Part shown: piece by piece, positions 19,444-30,184 of the stretch
How positions within the stretch are numbered: position 1 is the stretch's first letter
Layout of the letters: every line of letters begins with the position of its first letter
NCBI RefSeq assembly: GCF_022378355.1
Contig: NZ_JAKMAJ010000010.1
Coordinates: 41,719-105,718, forward strand
Source of the DNA: Brenneria bubanii
Lineage (GTDB): Bacteria > Pseudomonadota > Gammaproteobacteria > Enterobacterales > Enterobacteriaceae
Reading direction: 5' to 3'
DNA length: 64,000 nucleotides
Notes under the pieces: model-generated
What the model was told of the DNA's origin: nothing
Databases searched by the model: none
Seen by the model: only the letters and a program-made list of their open reading frames with translations
Position numbers and translations under genes: made by a program

Positions 19444-20631
19444 ATGGCAACCGAAGGTTTATTGGCGCAGCGTATCGCGCAGTTGAAAAGTTCAGCAATT
19501 CGAGAACTGCTTAAGCACAGCAAGATGGATAACATCATCTCGCTGGCCGGGGGAATACCGTCAGATAAACTGTTTGATTTTGACGGCTTGAATCAAGCAA
19601 CCCAGTTAGCCATTACCGAACAGCCCAAAACGGCTTTTCAATATGGATTAACGGAAGGTAGCCCGATTTTGCGCGAGCGCATCGCCGAGCTGTGCGCCAT
19701 TCGCGGGGTAAAAACCTGCGCGGAAGACATCGTGGTCACCGCCGGTTCACAGCAGGCGCTGGACCTGATAATGCGGGCGATGATTGATCCGGGCGATATA
19801 TTCGTCGTTGAGCGTCCGACCTATCTCGCCGCATTACAGACGCTTGAGCTGGCGCAGGCGCAGGTGATGTCCGTTGCCTCGGATGAAAACGGTATGGTGG
19901 TCGACGATCTGGAAGCCCTGCTGCAGAAACAGCGCATCAAAGGCGTGTATATCGTGCCGAACTTTGGCAATCCGAGCGGCGTCACCCTGAGTTATGAGCG
20001 GCGCAAGCAGCTGATCAAGCTGGCGGAACGCTATGGTTTCATCATTGTTGAAGACGATCCGTACGGAGAGTTACGTTTTACCGAAGAACGTCACCCAACC
20101 CTGTTTCAACTGGCTCAGGACGAATTGGGCAATACCGAAAATGTGCTCTATACCTCCACATTTTCAAAGATCCTGGCGCCGGGCTTACGTCTTGGCTGGG
20201 CGATCATGCCGGATTGGTTGCTGCATAAAGTCGCCATCATTAAGCAGGCGGCCGATTTGCACGCCAGCGCGCTGTCGCAGAGCATTGTGGAGTGTTATCT
20301 GGGTCTGGGACGTCTGGAGGCTCAAATTGAAAAAATTCGCTATTCCTACAAAGAAAAAAGCGAACTGTTGGCCGGCCTGATCGAAAAAGAGCTGGGCGAC
20401 GTAATGACGTTCAATCAGCCTAAAGGCGGTATGTTCCTGTGGGCTCGATTCCGCCAGCCGTTTAATACCACGCAGTGGCTGAAGCAGACGCTGGATCACG
20501 GTGTGGTGTTCGTGCCGGGCGAATTCTTCTTCTCCGATGCGCCGGACTATTCAACGCTGCGCTTTTCCTATGCGACCGCAACGGAAGCGCAGATGCATGA
20601 AGCCGTCGCACGGCTGCGCCGCGCGCTGTAA
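19444..20631 (+). CDS. PLP-dependent aminotransferase (fold type I, 2-aminoadipate/LysN-like)
   Basis: The 395-residue protein is a class I/II aminotransferase of the MocR/LysN group without a DNA-binding domain. The PLP lysine is K242 in STFSKILAPGLRLGW; ITEQPKTAFQYGLTEG, NFGNPSG and DDPYGELRF are family motifs. Relatives act on 2-aminoadipate, aromatic or branched-chain amino acids. The position 52 bases after livF suggests use of leucine, isoleucine or valine, but this is inference. E. coli has no such gene here. It is followed by a strong terminator. Confidence 0.85.
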   Translation: MATEGLLAQRIAQLKSSAIRELLKHSKMDNIISLAGGIPSDKLFDFDGLNQATQLAITEQPKTAFQYGLTEGSPILRERIAELCAIRGVKTCAEDIVVTAGSQQALDLIMRAMIDPGDIFVVERPTYLAALQTLELAQAQVMSVASDENGMVVDDLEALLQKQRIKGVYIVPNFGNPSGVTLSYERRKQLIKLAERYGFIIVEDDPYGELRFTEERHPTLFQLAQDELGNTENVLYTSTFSKILAPGLRLGWAIMPDWLLHKVAIIKQAADLHASALSQSIVECYLGLGRLEAQIEKIRYSYKEKSELLAGLIEKELGDVMTFNQPKGGMFLWARFRQPFNTTQWLKQTLDHGVVFVPGEFFFSDAPDYSTLRFSYATATEAQMHEAVARLRRAL

Positions 20632-20645
20632 TCCCCCCAGCCAGA

Positions 20646-20675
20646 CAAAGGCCGCGAACGCGGCCTTTCGTTTTA
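20646..20675 (+). terminator. Rho-independent terminator after the aminotransferase
   Basis: AAAGGCCGCG and CGCGGCCTTT form a ten-pair stem with a tight loop, followed by CGTTTT. It ends the liv-aminotransferase unit. Confidence 0.88.
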
Positions 20676-20770
20676 TCACATCCCCCGGATTCCGATCGCC
20701 ATCTTGCTCTCCACAGGAAAGAGGATGGTCGGACTTTTCAGCGGTCGCGCCGTAAAGCCAGAGTCACCGT

Positions 20771-20896
20771 TTAAAACGCGTCCCAGTCTCTGTCGAAGGC
20801 ACTCGCAAGTTCGGGCTGAGCCGGCGTGTTTAATCGCATAGCGGCGCGGGCGGATTGTTCCACCAGCGCCGCCTCCTGTATTACCGGGTCGGCGAA
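20771..20896 (-). pseudogene. 3' remnant of a second methyl-accepting chemotaxis gene
   Basis: Read on the minus strand from just after a TGA at 20899-20897, the frame gives FADPVIQEAALVEQSARAA, then a Pro-rich stretch and DRDWDAF before TAA. The first part matches the [15 protein letters not shown] segment of chemoreceptors; the end matches the CheR/CheB-binding pentapeptide (xWxxF). The middle of the C-terminus is shortened and nothing of the receptor's main body remains upstream. It lies directly downstream of an intact chemoreceptor gene on the same strand, suggesting a deleted tandem copy. Confidence 0.7.
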
Positions 20897-20910
20897 TCAC
20901 TCAGCCTGGA

Positions 20911-22569
20911 TCAGAATGATTCCCAGTTTTGCGGGCCTGACGATGTTCCACTCGCCAACTTCAAGGTTTGCACCGGCGATGACCCCGCTTTGACCGCGGA
21001 TTTACCCGCGTAGGTAGCGCTTAAACGGAAAAGGCTCATCAGCTCGACAAGGCGTTTAGCCTGGTCGCTTAAACTGTCTGCGGCTGTAGCGGACTCTTCC
21101 ACCAACGCGGCATTCTGTTGCGTCACTTCATCCAACTGGTTAACCGCGTCATTGACCTGAGAAATGCCCTGTGACTGTTCACGGGTCGTCACGCCAATTT
21201 CACTAAGCAGTTCGGCAACGCGACGCACCTGCTCGACGATTTCGCCCATCGTCGTACCCGCCTCATTGACCAGGAAGGAACCTGTTTCCACCTTTTCCAC
21301 ACTCTCGCCTATCAGATCCTTGATCTCTTTCGCGGCGGAAGCGGAACGCTGCGCCAGCGAACGCACCTCGCCGGCGACAACGGCAAAACCACGCCCCTGT
21401 TCGCCGGCACGCGCCGCTTCCACCGCGGCATTCAACGCCAAAATATTGGTCTGAAACGCAATACCGTCAATAACGCCGATAATATCACCGATCTTGCGTG
21501 AACTGGCGGTTATATCCCCCATCGTGGCGACGACGTCATTCACGACGTTCCCGCCCTTAACCGCCGTAACGCTGGCGGAATTAGCCAATTCCGATGCCAT
21601 ATGGACGGTATCGGTATTCTGCTTGATGGTGGTGTGCATCTGTTCCATGGAAGCCGCGGTCTGTTGTAAATTGGACGCCTGTTCTTCCGTCCGCTGGCTC
21701 AAGTCAGTGTTGCCGATCGCAATTTGCCCCGCACCAGTGGCGATGGACTCGCTGCTCTGGCGTACCTGGTTCACCGTTTCACTCAAACCGTCGCGCATCG
21801 CCGCCATCGCCGCCAAAACGCTGGCGGTATCCCCGGAACGCAGCTGAATCTCCAGCGCCAGATTGCCCTGCGCCACCTGCTGCGCGATATCAACCGCATA
21901 TGCGGGTTCGCCGCCCAATTGTTTCTTAATCCGATGAGTAATACTCCAGGCGACCAATCCCCCCAACAGAGCGGCCAGCGCCGCAATGATCAACATTAAC
22001 CTACCGGCCGAAGTCGCCCGCTGTTGCGATTTTTCAGCGGTTTCAATGGTCAGCGTCGTCTGATAGTCAATCATTGCATCCAGGGCATTGAAAATGCCAT
22101 TTTGCGCATCCCGCAGATCGCCGAACAGCACGGTCCGGATTTGTGTCGAGTCGCCCGACATGCCCGCGTCGACCGACCTATGCACGGTTTCAAGATAAGC
22201 CGGTATGAGTTTTTCCAGATTCTGCGTCCGAGTGCGCGCTTCCGGCGAGATCGTACGTTGGCGAATTTGCGTAAACAGTTCGTCGTTACGCGCCTGCAAC
22301 TGGATGATACGGTTTCGTTCACCCTCCATTTCCTGCCGATCGTCCATTAGCGCGATGTTTCTGATCACCCGGGACAGGGTATTGATATTATCTTTCACTT
22401 CCTGCATCAGCAGCAGGTTGTTGATACGCACCTGCGACAATTGAATATTGCTGCCCAGCTCGGCCAACTGCATACGGCCAAATAAGGAGACCAGACAGCC
22501 AATCAGTATGATTAGGGCGAAGCCTGATCCCAACATGGTTCCCAACTTCATGTTTTTAAAAATAGTCAT
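20911..22569 (-). CDS. Methyl-accepting chemotaxis protein with NWESF tail
   Basis: This 552-residue transmembrane chemoreceptor senses ligands in the periplasm and signals to CheA/CheW. It has a membrane helix near residues 10-32, a four-helix-bundle sensor domain, a second helix near 190-212, HAMP, and the signalling hairpin with [18 protein letters not shown]. The C-terminal NWESF is the docking pentapeptide for CheR and CheB, so it is a full-length high-abundance type receptor like Tsr or Tar. The ligand cannot be told from sequence. It is divergent from ugpB. Confidence 0.93.
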   Translation of the reverse strand: MTIFKNMKLGTMLGSGFALIILIGCLVSLFGRMQLAELGSNIQLSQVRINNLLLMQEVKDNINTLSRVIRNIALMDDRQEMEGERNRIIQLQARNDELFTQIRQRTISPEARTRTQNLEKLIPAYLETVHRSVDAGMSGDSTQIRTVLFGDLRDAQNGIFNALDAMIDYQTTLTIETAEKSQQRATSAGRLMLIIAALAALLGGLVAWSITHRIKKQLGGEPAYAVDIAQQVAQGNLALEIQLRSGDTASVLAAMAAMRDGLSETVNQVRQSSESIATGAGQIAIGNTDLSQRTEEQASNLQQTAASMEQMHTTIKQNTDTVHMASELANSASVTAVKGGNVVNDVVATMGDITASSRKIGDIIGVIDGIAFQTNILALNAAVEAARAGEQGRGFAVVAGEVRSLAQRSASAAKEIKDLIGESVEKVETGSFLVNEAGTTMGEIVEQVRRVAELLSEIGVTTREQSQGISQVNDAVNQLDEVTQQNAALVEESATAADSLSDQAKRLVELMSLFRLSATYAGKSAVKAGSSPVQTLKLASGTSSGPQNWESF

Positions 22570-22888
22570 AATATTCCTTGGTATTGAATATCAGCCGGCA
22601 AATCCGCTGGCCGCGATAGGTTTGTTGATTTTTTTATGTAAAAGGCGACGCCAAACAAGCCATTGTTAACAACTTGTTATTGTTCGATTCACTCAGGTCG
22701 AGAGTGATTGAGTAGTATATGAGGAGGAGGAATAAATCGATTGTCGGATAAATGAACAAAAACACGCCTGATTGTCGTCATACAATAGTGAAAAACTTTT
22801 CATGTTAAATTATTGATCGCCGCTAGCTATTGTTTACATCAATACTTTTCGCGCGCGATTTCCCTTCCCCCTATCTCGATTCACCGGC

Positions 22889-22928
22889 CTGTCATTGTAC
22901 TGTCATTTTTCAGTTATTTTTTTGTCAT
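22889..22928 (+). promoter_or_regulatory. Tandem Pho boxes upstream of ugpB
   Basis: Four seven-base half-sites start exactly 11 bases apart: CTGTCAT (22889), CTGTCAT (22900), CAGTTAT (22911) and TTGTCAT (22922). This is the PhoB-binding pattern, as two adjacent Pho boxes. They lie about 75-115 bases before the ugpB start, so phosphate starvation should switch on the ugp operon. The rest of 22570-23003 holds the promoter of the divergent chemoreceptor gene, not placed. Confidence 0.88.
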
Positions 22929-23003
22929 GTGCCCATGTCATGTTACCTCGCGAATAAAAAAGCGCTCTCTGATCAAATCAGACTCAAATTCCAGGAGACA
23001 AGC

Positions 23004-24341
23004 ATGCTTAATCCTCTATTTCGTAAGGCGCATGTCATGAGTAAAACCGTGGCCTGTGTTGCATTGGCGCTGGCCTACAACGCTAATGCGCTAGCCGTTA
23101 CCGAGATTCCTTTCTGGCATTCGATGGAAGGTGAGTTGGGAACCGAGGTTAATTCACTAACCGCGCGTTTTAACCAATCGCATAGCGATATCAAAATTGT
23201 CCCTGTCTTTAAAGGCAACTACGAACAGAGTCTGGCGGCCGGGATCGCTGCTTATCGAACCGGCAACGCCCCGGCGATTTTACAGGTCTACGAAGTCGGC
23301 ACCGCCACCATGATGGCCAGCAAGGCAATCAAGCCGGTTTATGAAGTATTCAAACAGGCGGGAATCAATTTCGACGAATCAGTCTTCGTCCCTACGGTTT
23401 CCGGTTATTACGCCGATGGCAAAAGCGGACATCTGCTGTCGCAACCGTTTAACAGCTCAACCCCGGTGCTGTATTACAACAAAGATGCCTTCAAAAAAGC
23501 CGGGCTGGACCCTGAGCAACCGCCTAAAACCTGGCAACAAATGGCCGATTACACCGCGAAACTGCGCGCATCCGGCATGAAATGCGGCTATGCCAGCGGT
23601 TGGCAAGGCTGGATTCAAATCGAAAACTTCAGCGCCTGGCACGCTTTGCCGATAGCGACTAAAAATAACGGTTTTGACGGCACGGATGCGGTACTGGAAT
23701 TCAATAAACCCGTTCAGGTCAAGCATATCCAGCTGCTTGAAGACATGAATAAAAAAGGCGACTTTACTTACTACGGACGTAAAGACGAGCCAACGGAAAA
23801 ATTCTACAGCGGCGAATGCGCCATCACCACGGCGTCTTCCGGTTCGCTGGCGAATATCCGTCAGAATGCCAAATTCAATTACGGCGTCGGCATGATGCCC
23901 TATGACGCCGACGTGAAGGAAGCGCCGCAAAACGCCAGCATCGGCGGCGCGAGCCTGTGGGTGATGAACGGCAAAGATGAGGCGACCTATAAGGGCGTCG
24001 CCGAATTTATGCAGTTCCTGGCGCAGCCTGACATCGCCGCGGAATGGCATCAGAAGACCGGCTATCTGCCTATCACCACCGCCGCCTATGAATTAACCAA
24101 GAAACAGGGCTTCTACGATAAGAATCCAGGCGCGGATATCGCCATTCGTCAAATGTTGAACAAACCACCTTTGCCATACACCAAAGGCCTGCGCCTGGGT
24201 AATATGCCGCAAATCCGTACCGTGGTGGATGAAGAGCTGGAAAGCGTCTGGACCGGGAAGAAAAACCCGCAGCAGGCACTGGATAGCGCGGTTGAACGCG
24301 GAAACGCGCTGCTGCGCCGCTTTGAGCAGTCGACCAAATAG
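23004..24341 (+). CDS. ugpB: UgpB glycerol-3-phosphate binding protein
   Basis: The periplasmic receptor binds sn-glycerol-3-phosphate and glycerophosphocholine for the UgpAEC importer. From the ATG at 23004 (AGGAGACAAGC upstream) it has 445 residues with a signal peptide ending NALA before [30 protein letters not shown] and [14 protein letters not shown] mark the family. E. coli UgpB is 438 residues. An alternative ATG at 23037 would shorten the signal peptide. The first gene of ugpBAECQ, under the Pho boxes. Confidence 0.97.
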   Translation: MLNPLFRKAHVMSKTVACVALALAYNANALAVTEIPFWHSMEGELGTEVNSLTARFNQSHSDIKIVPVFKGNYEQSLAAGIAAYRTGNAPAILQVYEVGTATMMASKAIKPVYEVFKQAGINFDESVFVPTVSGYYADGKSGHLLSQPFNSSTPVLYYNKDAFKKAGLDPEQPPKTWQQMADYTAKLRASGMKCGYASGWQGWIQIENFSAWHALPIATKNNGFDGTDAVLEFNKPVQVKHIQLLEDMNKKGDFTYYGRKDEPTEKFYSGECAITTASSGSLANIRQNAKFNYGVGMMPYDADVKEAPQNASIGGASLWVMNGKDEATYKGVAEFMQFLAQPDIAAEWHQKTGYLPITTAAYELTKKQGFYDKNPGADIAIRQMLNKPPLPYTKGLRLGNMPQIRTVVDEELESVWTGKKNPQQALDSAVERGNALLRRFEQSTK

Positions 24342-24358
24342 TCACACGCCCCATCCCG

Positions 24359-24380
24359 CCCTCCCCTTTGCCGGGGAGGG
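24359..24380 (+). terminator. Intercistronic hairpin between ugpB and ugpA
   Basis: CCCTCCCC (24359-24366) and GGGGAGGG (24373-24380) form an eight-pair stem 17 bases after the ugpB stop; a second weaker pair, CATCACC/GGTGATG, follows. There is no T-run. The layout resembles other binding-protein operons where a hairpin raises receptor output over permease output. Confidence 0.5.
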
Positions 24381-24476
24381 AATCCGCATCACCCGTTCAT
24401 TCCGTCCCAGGTGATGAGCGACGGCATGGGGTTAAACGCTCTCCATCATCTCTTTTAAATCTGTAATGAGTGACGC

Positions 24477-25364
24477 ATGACATCGTCCCGCCCTGTATTT
24501 GGCTGTAGCTGGTTACCCTATGCGCTGGTGTTTCCTCAGCTGCTGATCACCATCATTTTCTTCATCTGGCCCGCCGGTCAGGCGCTGTGGTATTCATTGC
24601 TAAGTCTGGATCCGTTTGGACTGTCCAGCGAATTCGTCGGACTGGAGAATTTCAGACAGCTATTTAGCAGCAGCTATTATCTGGCGTCGTTTTACACCAC
24701 GCTGCTATTCAGCTTTCTGGTTGCCGGTTTCGGTCTGCTGGCTTCGCTGTTTCTGGCCGCGCTGGTCGACTACGTCTTGCGGTTCAGCCGCCTGTATCAA
24801 ACGTTGATCATGCTGCCATACGCCATCGCCCCGGCGGTAGCCGCCGTGCTGTGGATGTTTTTGTTCAATCCCGGATTGGGTTTGATCACCCATTTTCTCG
24901 GAACATTGGGGTATTCATGGAACCACGCGCAAAACAGCGGACAGGCGATGTTTCTGGTGGTGCTGGCCTCAATATGGAAACAGGTAAGCTATAACTTCCT
25001 GTTTTTTCTGGCGGCGTTGCAATCGGTTCCCCGCTCGTTGATCGAAGCGGCGGCCATCGACGGCGCCGGGCCGGTGCGCCGTTTTTTCAATTTGGTGCTG
25101 CCTCTGATATCGCCGGTGAGCTTTTTCCTGCTGGTGGTCAATCTGGTATATGCCTTTTTCGATACTTTCCCCATCATCGACGCCGCCACCGCCGGCGGCC
25201 CGGTTCAGTCCACTACCACGCTGATTTACAAGATTTACCGAGAAGGCTTCGCCGGGCTGGATCTTTCCAGCTCCGCGGCCCAGTCGGTGGTGCTGATGCT
25301 ATTGGTTATCGGATTGACGGTGATTCAGTTCCGCTTTGTTGAACGGAAGGTGAACTACCAATGA
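24477..25364 (+). CDS. ugpA: UgpA glycerol-3-phosphate permease
   Basis: The 295-residue permease has six predicted helices and the binding-protein-dependent permease loop [22 protein letters not shown]. It pairs with UgpE. It begins [18 protein letters not shown], close to E. coli UgpA, and overlaps ugpE by four bases. Confidence 0.96.
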   Translation: MTSSRPVFGCSWLPYALVFPQLLITIIFFIWPAGQALWYSLLSLDPFGLSSEFVGLENFRQLFSSSYYLASFYTTLLFSFLVAGFGLLASLFLAALVDYVLRFSRLYQTLIMLPYAIAPAVAAVLWMFLFNPGLGLITHFLGTLGYSWNHAQNSGQAMFLVVLASIWKQVSYNFLFFLAALQSVPRSLIEAAAIDGAGPVRRFFNLVLPLISPVSFFLLVVNLVYAFFDTFPIIDAATAGGPVQSTTTLIYKIYREGFAGLDLSSSAAQSVVLMLLVIGLTVIQFRFVERKVNYQ

Positions 25365-26206
25365 TTGAAAATCGTCGCGGGTTGGATATTTTCAGCCACC
25401 TGATGCTGATCGTCAGCATTATCGCCGTGTTATTCCCGCTTTATGTCGCCGTGGTTGCCGCGACCCTGGATAACGAGCAGGTGTTTCGAGCGCCGATGAC
25501 GCTGATCCCCGGCACGCATCTGTGGGAAAACCTGCGGAATATCTGGCTGCACGGCGTGGCGAACAGCAACACGCCTTTTGGACTGATGCTGTTTAACAGC
25601 TTCGTGATGGCGCTGACGATCACGGTGGGCAAGATAACCGTATCCATCTTATCCGCCTACGCCATCGTCTATTTCCGCTTTCCGTTCCGCAATCTGTTTT
25701 TCTGGATGATCTTTCTCACGCTGATGCTGCCGGTAGAGGTTCGAATTTTTCCGACGGTAGAAGTGATATCCAACCTGCATATGATAGACAGCTACGCCGG
25801 CCTGACGTTTCCATTGATGGCATCGGCCACGGCAACGTTTCTGTTCCGCCAGTTTTTTATGACGCTGCCGAACGAGCTGCTGGAAGCGTCGCGCATTGAT
25901 GGCGCCAGTCCGATGCGCTTCTTTTTCGACATCGTTCTGCCGCTGTCGAAAACCAACCTGGCGGCGCTGTTCGTCATTACCTTTATCTACGGTTGGAATC
26001 AGTATCTATGGCCGCTGCTGATTATCAGCGACGCCGACCTGGGCACGGCGGTCGCGGGAATCAAAAGCATGGTCGCCTCTGGCGATAGCGCCACGCAGTG
26101 GAATCAGGTGATGTCGGCGATGATACTGACGATGTTGCCGCCCCTGTTGGTGGTGTTGCTGATGCAGCGCTGGTTCGTGCGCGGTCTGGTTGATAGTGAG
26201 AAATAA
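25361..26206 (+). CDS. ugpE: UgpE glycerol-3-phosphate permease
   Basis: The 281-residue partner permease has six helices and the coupling loop [33 protein letters not shown] near the end is typical of UgpE. Translation is coupled to ugpA by the ATGA overlap. A 149-base gap separates it from ugpC. Confidence 0.96.
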   Translation: MIENRRGLDIFSHLMLIVSIIAVLFPLYVAVVAATLDNEQVFRAPMTLIPGTHLWENLRNIWLHGVANSNTPFGLMLFNSFVMALTITVGKITVSILSAYAIVYFRFPFRNLFFWMIFLTLMLPVEVRIFPTVEVISNLHMIDSYAGLTFPLMASATATFLFRQFFMTLPNELLEASRIDGASPMRFFFDIVLPLSKTNLAALFVITFIYGWNQYLWPLLIISDADLGTAVAGIKSMVASGDSATQWNQVMSAMILTMLPPLLVVLLMQRWFVRGLVDSEK

Positions 26207-26355
26207 TCCGTCAGGCCGGGCGTCCAGCTCGACGTCCACCGACTGCCGCCGCGCGGCGTTAACATGTTTCCCGGAAAATTTTTATGGCGGACAGGCTGTT
26301 CGCTCCACTTCGGGCCGTCGCAAACGACGTTGAAAAACACACGGGGTGTTTTTTT

Positions 26356-27429
26356 ATGGCAAGTTTAAAACTTCAGGCCGTCACCAAATCCTATGACGGC
26401 AAAACGCAGATTATTCACCCGATCGATCTTAACGTGGCCGATGGTGAGTTTATCGTGATGGTCGGCCCTTCCGGCTGTGGCAAGTCCACGCTGCTGAGGA
26501 TGGTCGCCGGTCTGGAACAGACCACCAGCGGCGATATTTATATCGACGACCGCCGGGTTACCGAGTTGGAACCCAAAGATCGCGGCATTGCGATGGTGTT
26601 CCAGAACTATGCGCTCTATCCCCATATGAGCGTTTATGACAACATGGCGTACGGGTTGAAGATCCGCGGGTTGGGCAAAGCGCAGATTCGCCAGCGGGTG
26701 GATGAAGCGGCGCGGATTCTTGAACTGGCTCCGCTGTTAAAGCGCAAACCGCGCGAGTTATCCGGCGGACAGCGCCAGCGAGTAGCGATGGGGCGAGCCA
26801 TCGTGCGCGAACCCGCGGTATTTTTATTTGATGAACCGCTGTCAAATCTCGACGCCAAGCTACGGGTGCAGATGAGGCTGGAGTTGCAGCAGCTACATCA
26901 GCGCCTTAAAACCACCAGCCTTTACGTCACTCACGATCAGATTGAAGCCATGACCCTGGCGCAACGCGTCATCGTGATGAACAAAGGCGTAGCCGAACAG
27001 ATTGGCGCGCCTGCGGATATTTATCGTCGCCCAGCTTCGCTGTTTGTCGCCAGCTTTATCGGATCGCCCGCCATGAACCTGTGGTCGGGCAGCATCAGCG
27101 ATGACGGCTGCCGCTTTGAGATAAGCAGCGACTTGTCCTTGCCGTTGTCGACGGCAAAACCGCAGTGGCGCGGGCGCAAGTTGACGCTGGGGGTAAGGCC
27201 GGAGCATATTCAATTGGCGACTAACGAGAATGGCGGCACTCCGCTGCAAATCTCGACACTGGAGCTGCTGGGCGCGGACAATCTGGCGCATGGACAATGG
27301 GGCGGGCAAAATGTCATCGTTCGTTTGTCCTATCAACATTGCCCGGCGGTAGGTTCAACGCTTTGGCTGCACCTGCCGGAACAGTCATGGCATTTGTTTG
27401 ATTCGCAAAGCGGATTACGGGTGGAATAA
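26356..27429 (+). CDS. ugpC: UgpC glycerol-3-phosphate ABC ATPase
   Basis: The 357-residue ATPase energises UgpAE. Walker [11 protein letters not shown]-loop [10 protein letters not shown], signature [14 protein letters not shown], Walker [16 protein letters not shown] and a C-terminal TOBE regulatory domain with [11 protein letters not shown] are intact. I use ATG 26356, which matches E. coli UgpC; a frame from 26284 adds 24 unlike residues but has a plausible GGAAAA upstream. The MalK-like C-terminal domain is where inducer exclusion acts in this family. Confidence 0.96.
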   Translation: MASLKLQAVTKSYDGKTQIIHPIDLNVADGEFIVMVGPSGCGKSTLLRMVAGLEQTTSGDIYIDDRRVTELEPKDRGIAMVFQNYALYPHMSVYDNMAYGLKIRGLGKAQIRQRVDEAARILELAPLLKRKPRELSGGQRQRVAMGRAIVREPAVFLFDEPLSNLDAKLRVQMRLELQQLHQRLKTTSLYVTHDQIEAMTLAQRVIVMNKGVAEQIGAPADIYRRPASLFVASFIGSPAMNLWSGSISDDGCRFEISSDLSLPLSTAKPQWRGRKLTLGVRPEHIQLATNENGGTPLQISTLELLGADNLAHGQWGGQNVIVRLSYQHCPAVGSTLWLHLPEQSWHLFDSQSGLRVE

Positions 27430-28178
27430 TGATAACGCAATGGCCTTATCCGTCAATTGTCGCCCATCGCGGCGGCGGTGCTCTGGCGCCGGAAAATACC
27501 TTGGCCGCAATTGATGTCGGCGCCGAATTCGGTCACAAAATGATCGAGTTCGACGCCAAACTCTCGCAGGACGGGCAGATATTCTTACTGCATGACGATA
27601 CCCTTGAGCGCACCAGCAACGGCGCGGGGATTGCCGGCGACCTGCCGTGGGACGAACTGGTTACGCTGGACGCCGGGAGTTGGTACAGCGACAGGTTTGC
27701 CGGCGAGCGCTTACCGCTGCTGGCGGACGTCGCCAGGCGCTGTAAACAATATGGCATGGCGGCCAATATCGAAATAAAACCCACCACCGGCCTCGAGCGG
27801 GAAACCGGACGGTTGGTGGCCCTGGCGGCGCGCGGACTGTGGCAGGATCACCCCATGACGCCATTGCTATCGTCATTTTCAGTACCCGCGTTGGAAGCGG
27901 CCCGCCTGGCGGTTCCCGAACTGCCGCGCGGCCTGCTGCTGGACGAATGGGATGACGACTGGCAAAACCTGACCCAGCGTCTGGCGTGCGTATCTCTTCA
28001 CCTTAATCACGCGTTGCTGACGGCGGAACGTGTCGCGTTACTGAAGGACGCCGGGTTAAGGATCCTGGTTTATACCGTCAACCAGTCCGAGCGGGCGGAA
28101 ACGTTACTCAACTGGGGCGTTGACTGTATCTGTACTGACCGGATAGATTTAATCGGGTCAGATTTTGCTACCGGCTGA
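27429..28178 (+). CDS. ugpQ: UgpQ glycerophosphodiester phosphodiesterase
   Basis: The cytoplasmic 249-residue enzyme hydrolyses glycerophosphodiesters imported by Ugp to glycerol-3-phosphate and an alcohol. [15 protein letters not shown], the catalytic His and metal-site Glu, and [26 protein letters not shown] (core of the TIM barrel) are present. Its ATG shares one base with the ugpC stop (TAATG), so translation is coupled. Confidence 0.96.
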   Translation: MITQWPYPSIVAHRGGGALAPENTLAAIDVGAEFGHKMIEFDAKLSQDGQIFLLHDDTLERTSNGAGIAGDLPWDELVTLDAGSWYSDRFAGERLPLLADVARRCKQYGMAANIEIKPTTGLERETGRLVALAARGLWQDHPMTPLLSSFSVPALEAARLAVPELPRGLLLDEWDDDWQNLTQRLACVSLHLNHALLTAERVALLKDAGLRILVYTVNQSERAETLLNWGVDCICTDRIDLIGSDFATG

Positions 28179-28232
28179 AATCTGCCCTTCCCGCCAATAA
28201 AATCGGTGCCGGTTGATTAAGGAAGTGGTGCG

Positions 28233-29189
28233 ATGCCCGCATTTATTATTTCCCTTTGGCACCAGATTTTTCTATCTCTCCCCCTGTTTGTTCTTATCGC
28301 GCTGGGTTACGGTCTGATCCGTTATGGAAAGTGGCCGACAGCCATTACCGATGGCATGAGTCGCTTTGTTTTCTCGGTGGCGATGCCTGCCATGCTATTT
28401 CGCCTGATGAGCGACTTTTCCAAACGCCCGGTCGTCGACGCCCGGCTGCTTATCGCGTTTTTTGGCAGCTGTCTGGTGGTCTTCATACTGGGGCGCATGG
28501 TGTCGCGCAAAGTTTTTCATCTGGATGGCGTATCCGGCTCCATTTTCGCGCTGAGCGGTATCTTTTCCAACAATGTTGTTCTCGGACTGCCGATCGCCGC
28601 ACTGATGCTGGGTGAAGAGGCGATACCTTCCGTCGCGCTGGTGGTGGTGTTTAACGGGCTGATTCTCTGGACGCTGGTGACGGTATCGGTAGAGTGGGCG
28701 CGCAACGGCGCGCTTTCTCTGCAAGGCTTTAGCAAAACCGCACTGGGGGTACTAAAAAATCCGTTAATTATCGGCATCTTGTCCGGAACGGCGTTCAGCC
28801 TGACCGGCCTCCCCCTGCCGTCGTATGTCGACCAGCCGCTGAGTATGTTGGGGCAAATCGCGATGCCGCTGTCGTTGATTGCGTTGGGAATGGGGCTGGC
28901 GGAATACCAGATTCGCGATGGCCTGCGAATCAGCATCGCTATTTGCCTCATCAAGCTGCTGGTGCAGCCGCTGGTGATTTGGGGTCTCGCCGTCGCCATC
29001 GGTCTGCCGGAAATGGAAACGCGCGCGGTGGTCTTGCTGGGTTCGATGTCGGTGGGCGTAAACGTTTATCTGATGTCGCGTCAGTTCAATGTGCTGGGGG
29101 GGCCGGTGGCGACCAGCCTGCTGTTGTCGACGGCGCTGGCCGCATTAACGACGCCGCTGATCCTGACCCTGATGGGCGTCCGATTATAG
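28233..29189 (+). CDS. AEC-family transporter (auxin efflux carrier/malonate-type)
   Basis: The 318-residue protein has about ten hydrophobic helices. FVLIALGYGLIRYGKW at the start, FSNNVVLGLPIA in the middle and SLIALGMGLAEYQI are typical of AEC permeases; YfdV is an E. coli relative. The family moves small carboxylates or related anions; no substrate can be assigned. AAGGA precedes the ATG. It follows ugpQ in the same direction, where E. coli has only yhhA and ggt nearby. Confidence 0.85.
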   Translation: MPAFIISLWHQIFLSLPLFVLIALGYGLIRYGKWPTAITDGMSRFVFSVAMPAMLFRLMSDFSKRPVVDARLLIAFFGSCLVVFILGRMVSRKVFHLDGVSGSIFALSGIFSNNVVLGLPIAALMLGEEAIPSVALVVVFNGLILWTLVTVSVEWARNGALSLQGFSKTALGVLKNPLIIGILSGTAFSLTGLPLPSYVDQPLSMLGQIAMPLSLIALGMGLAEYQIRDGLRISIAICLIKLLVQPLVIWGLAVAIGLPEMETRAVVLLGSMSVGVNVYLMSRQFNVLGGPVATSLLLSTALAALTTPLILTLMGVRL

Positions 29190-29206
29190 CGGCGCGATCA
29201 ACAGCC

Positions 29207-29488
29207 TTAAGGCGTCTGTTGCTGAACGCTGCGTTGTTTCTGCTGCTGTAACTGCTGTTTTTGCTGTTGCTGCAACTGGCTATTGCGCTGCTGCAATTGC
29301 TGATTCAACTGCTGCTTCTGCACCTGTTGATTTTGCTGCATACGTTGCTGTAACTGCTTCTGGCTGTTGATGCCGTTTTCGTACTGCTGCTGTTGCACCG
29401 ATGGCGCCTTCACGGCGTCGGCCAACGTCACCAGCGGCAGAGACAACAAGGCAAAAGATAATGCCGTCAGCTTGATTGCGTGTTTCAT
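29207..29488 (-). CDS. yhhA: YhhA, glutamine-rich secreted protein (DUF2756)
   Basis: The 93-residue precursor has a signal peptide ending TLADA and a mature part made almost wholly of Gln-rich repeats (QQQQ, QLQQR, QKQQL). This is the E. coli YhhA/DUF2756 family, periplasmic and of unknown function. The ATG at 29488 has GGAGGACCGA just upstream; an in-frame codon at 29500 overlaps that site. It converges with the AEC gene. In E. coli it sits between ugpQ and ggt; ggt is missing here. Confidence 0.9.
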   Translation of the reverse strand: MKHAIKLTALSFALLSLPLVTLADAVKAPSVQQQQYENGINSQKQLQQRMQQNQQVQKQQLNQQLQQRNSQLQQQQKQQLQQQKQRSVQQQTP

Positions 29489-29704
29489 TCGGTCCTCCAC
29501 GGCACGGAATGTGCCAAACCGTCCATCTATTCGGAACCGCCCGCATTCAGTTGAATGTGCCCGGCGCCGTTAAAATCAGTGTAATCGCTGCCGATGGAAA
29601 CGTCGTGCAGAGTTATCTGTATTCTGTGTCCGTCAGTTTTTGGGTCGCTCGCCGGGAATGTTATATACTGCGGCTGAATTTTTCTTTGCGATTAAAGTTA
29701 CCCC

Positions 29705-30169
29705 ATGTTTCATATTGCGCTCTATGAGCCACAAATAGCGCCGAACACCGGCAATATTATCCGTCTGGCCGCCAATAACGGCTGTACGCTTCATTTGATT
29801 GAACCGCTGGGCTTTGATTTTGAAGAGAAGAAGCTGCGCCGGGCCGGGCTGGATTATCACGATCTCGCCAACGTCAACCGCCACAAAAACTATCAGGATT
29901 TTCTAGCGGCAGTCGCGGGACAACGCATTTTCGCCTGTACCACAAAAGGCAGCCGGCCTTACGATCGCCCAGACTATCAGCCAGGCGACGTACTGCTGTT
30001 CGGCTCGGAGACCTCGGGCCTGCCGAATGCGATCCGCGATGGTTTTTCGCCGGATTTCCGTATCCGCATTCCCATGCAGCCGGAATGCCGCAGCCTCAAC
30101 CTGTCGAATGCCGTCGCCATCATCAGCTATGAAGCCTGGCGGCAGAACGGTTTTGGCGGACGAACCTGA
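29705..30169 (+). CDS. trmL: TrmL tRNA (cytidine/uridine-34 2'-O) methyltransferase
   Basis: TrmL uses SAM to methylate the wobble ribose of leucine tRNAs. The 154-residue SPOUT protein has [15 protein letters not shown] near the N-terminus, [11 protein letters not shown], and the C-terminal knot [19 protein letters not shown]. It is full length. In E. coli it lies near cysE; here it is next to yhhA and the cpx block. The Shine-Dalgarno is weak. Confidence 0.96.
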   Translation: MFHIALYEPQIAPNTGNIIRLAANNGCTLHLIEPLGFDFEEKKLRRAGLDYHDLANVNRHKNYQDFLAAVAGQRIFACTTKGSRPYDRPDYQPGDVLLFGSETSGLPNAIRDGFSPDFRIRIPMQPECRSLNLSNAVAIISYEAWRQNGFGGRT

Positions 30170-30184
30170 CATTGCCGTCGGCGC

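Noticed and set aside
24359..24380. Possible REP-type mobile element between ugpB and ugpA
   Set aside because: Only a single simple hairpin is seen; no second copy of it was noticed in the window.
26284..26355. N-terminal extension of ugpC
   Set aside because: E. coli UgpC begins at the residue matching ATG 26356, and the added residues have no family support.
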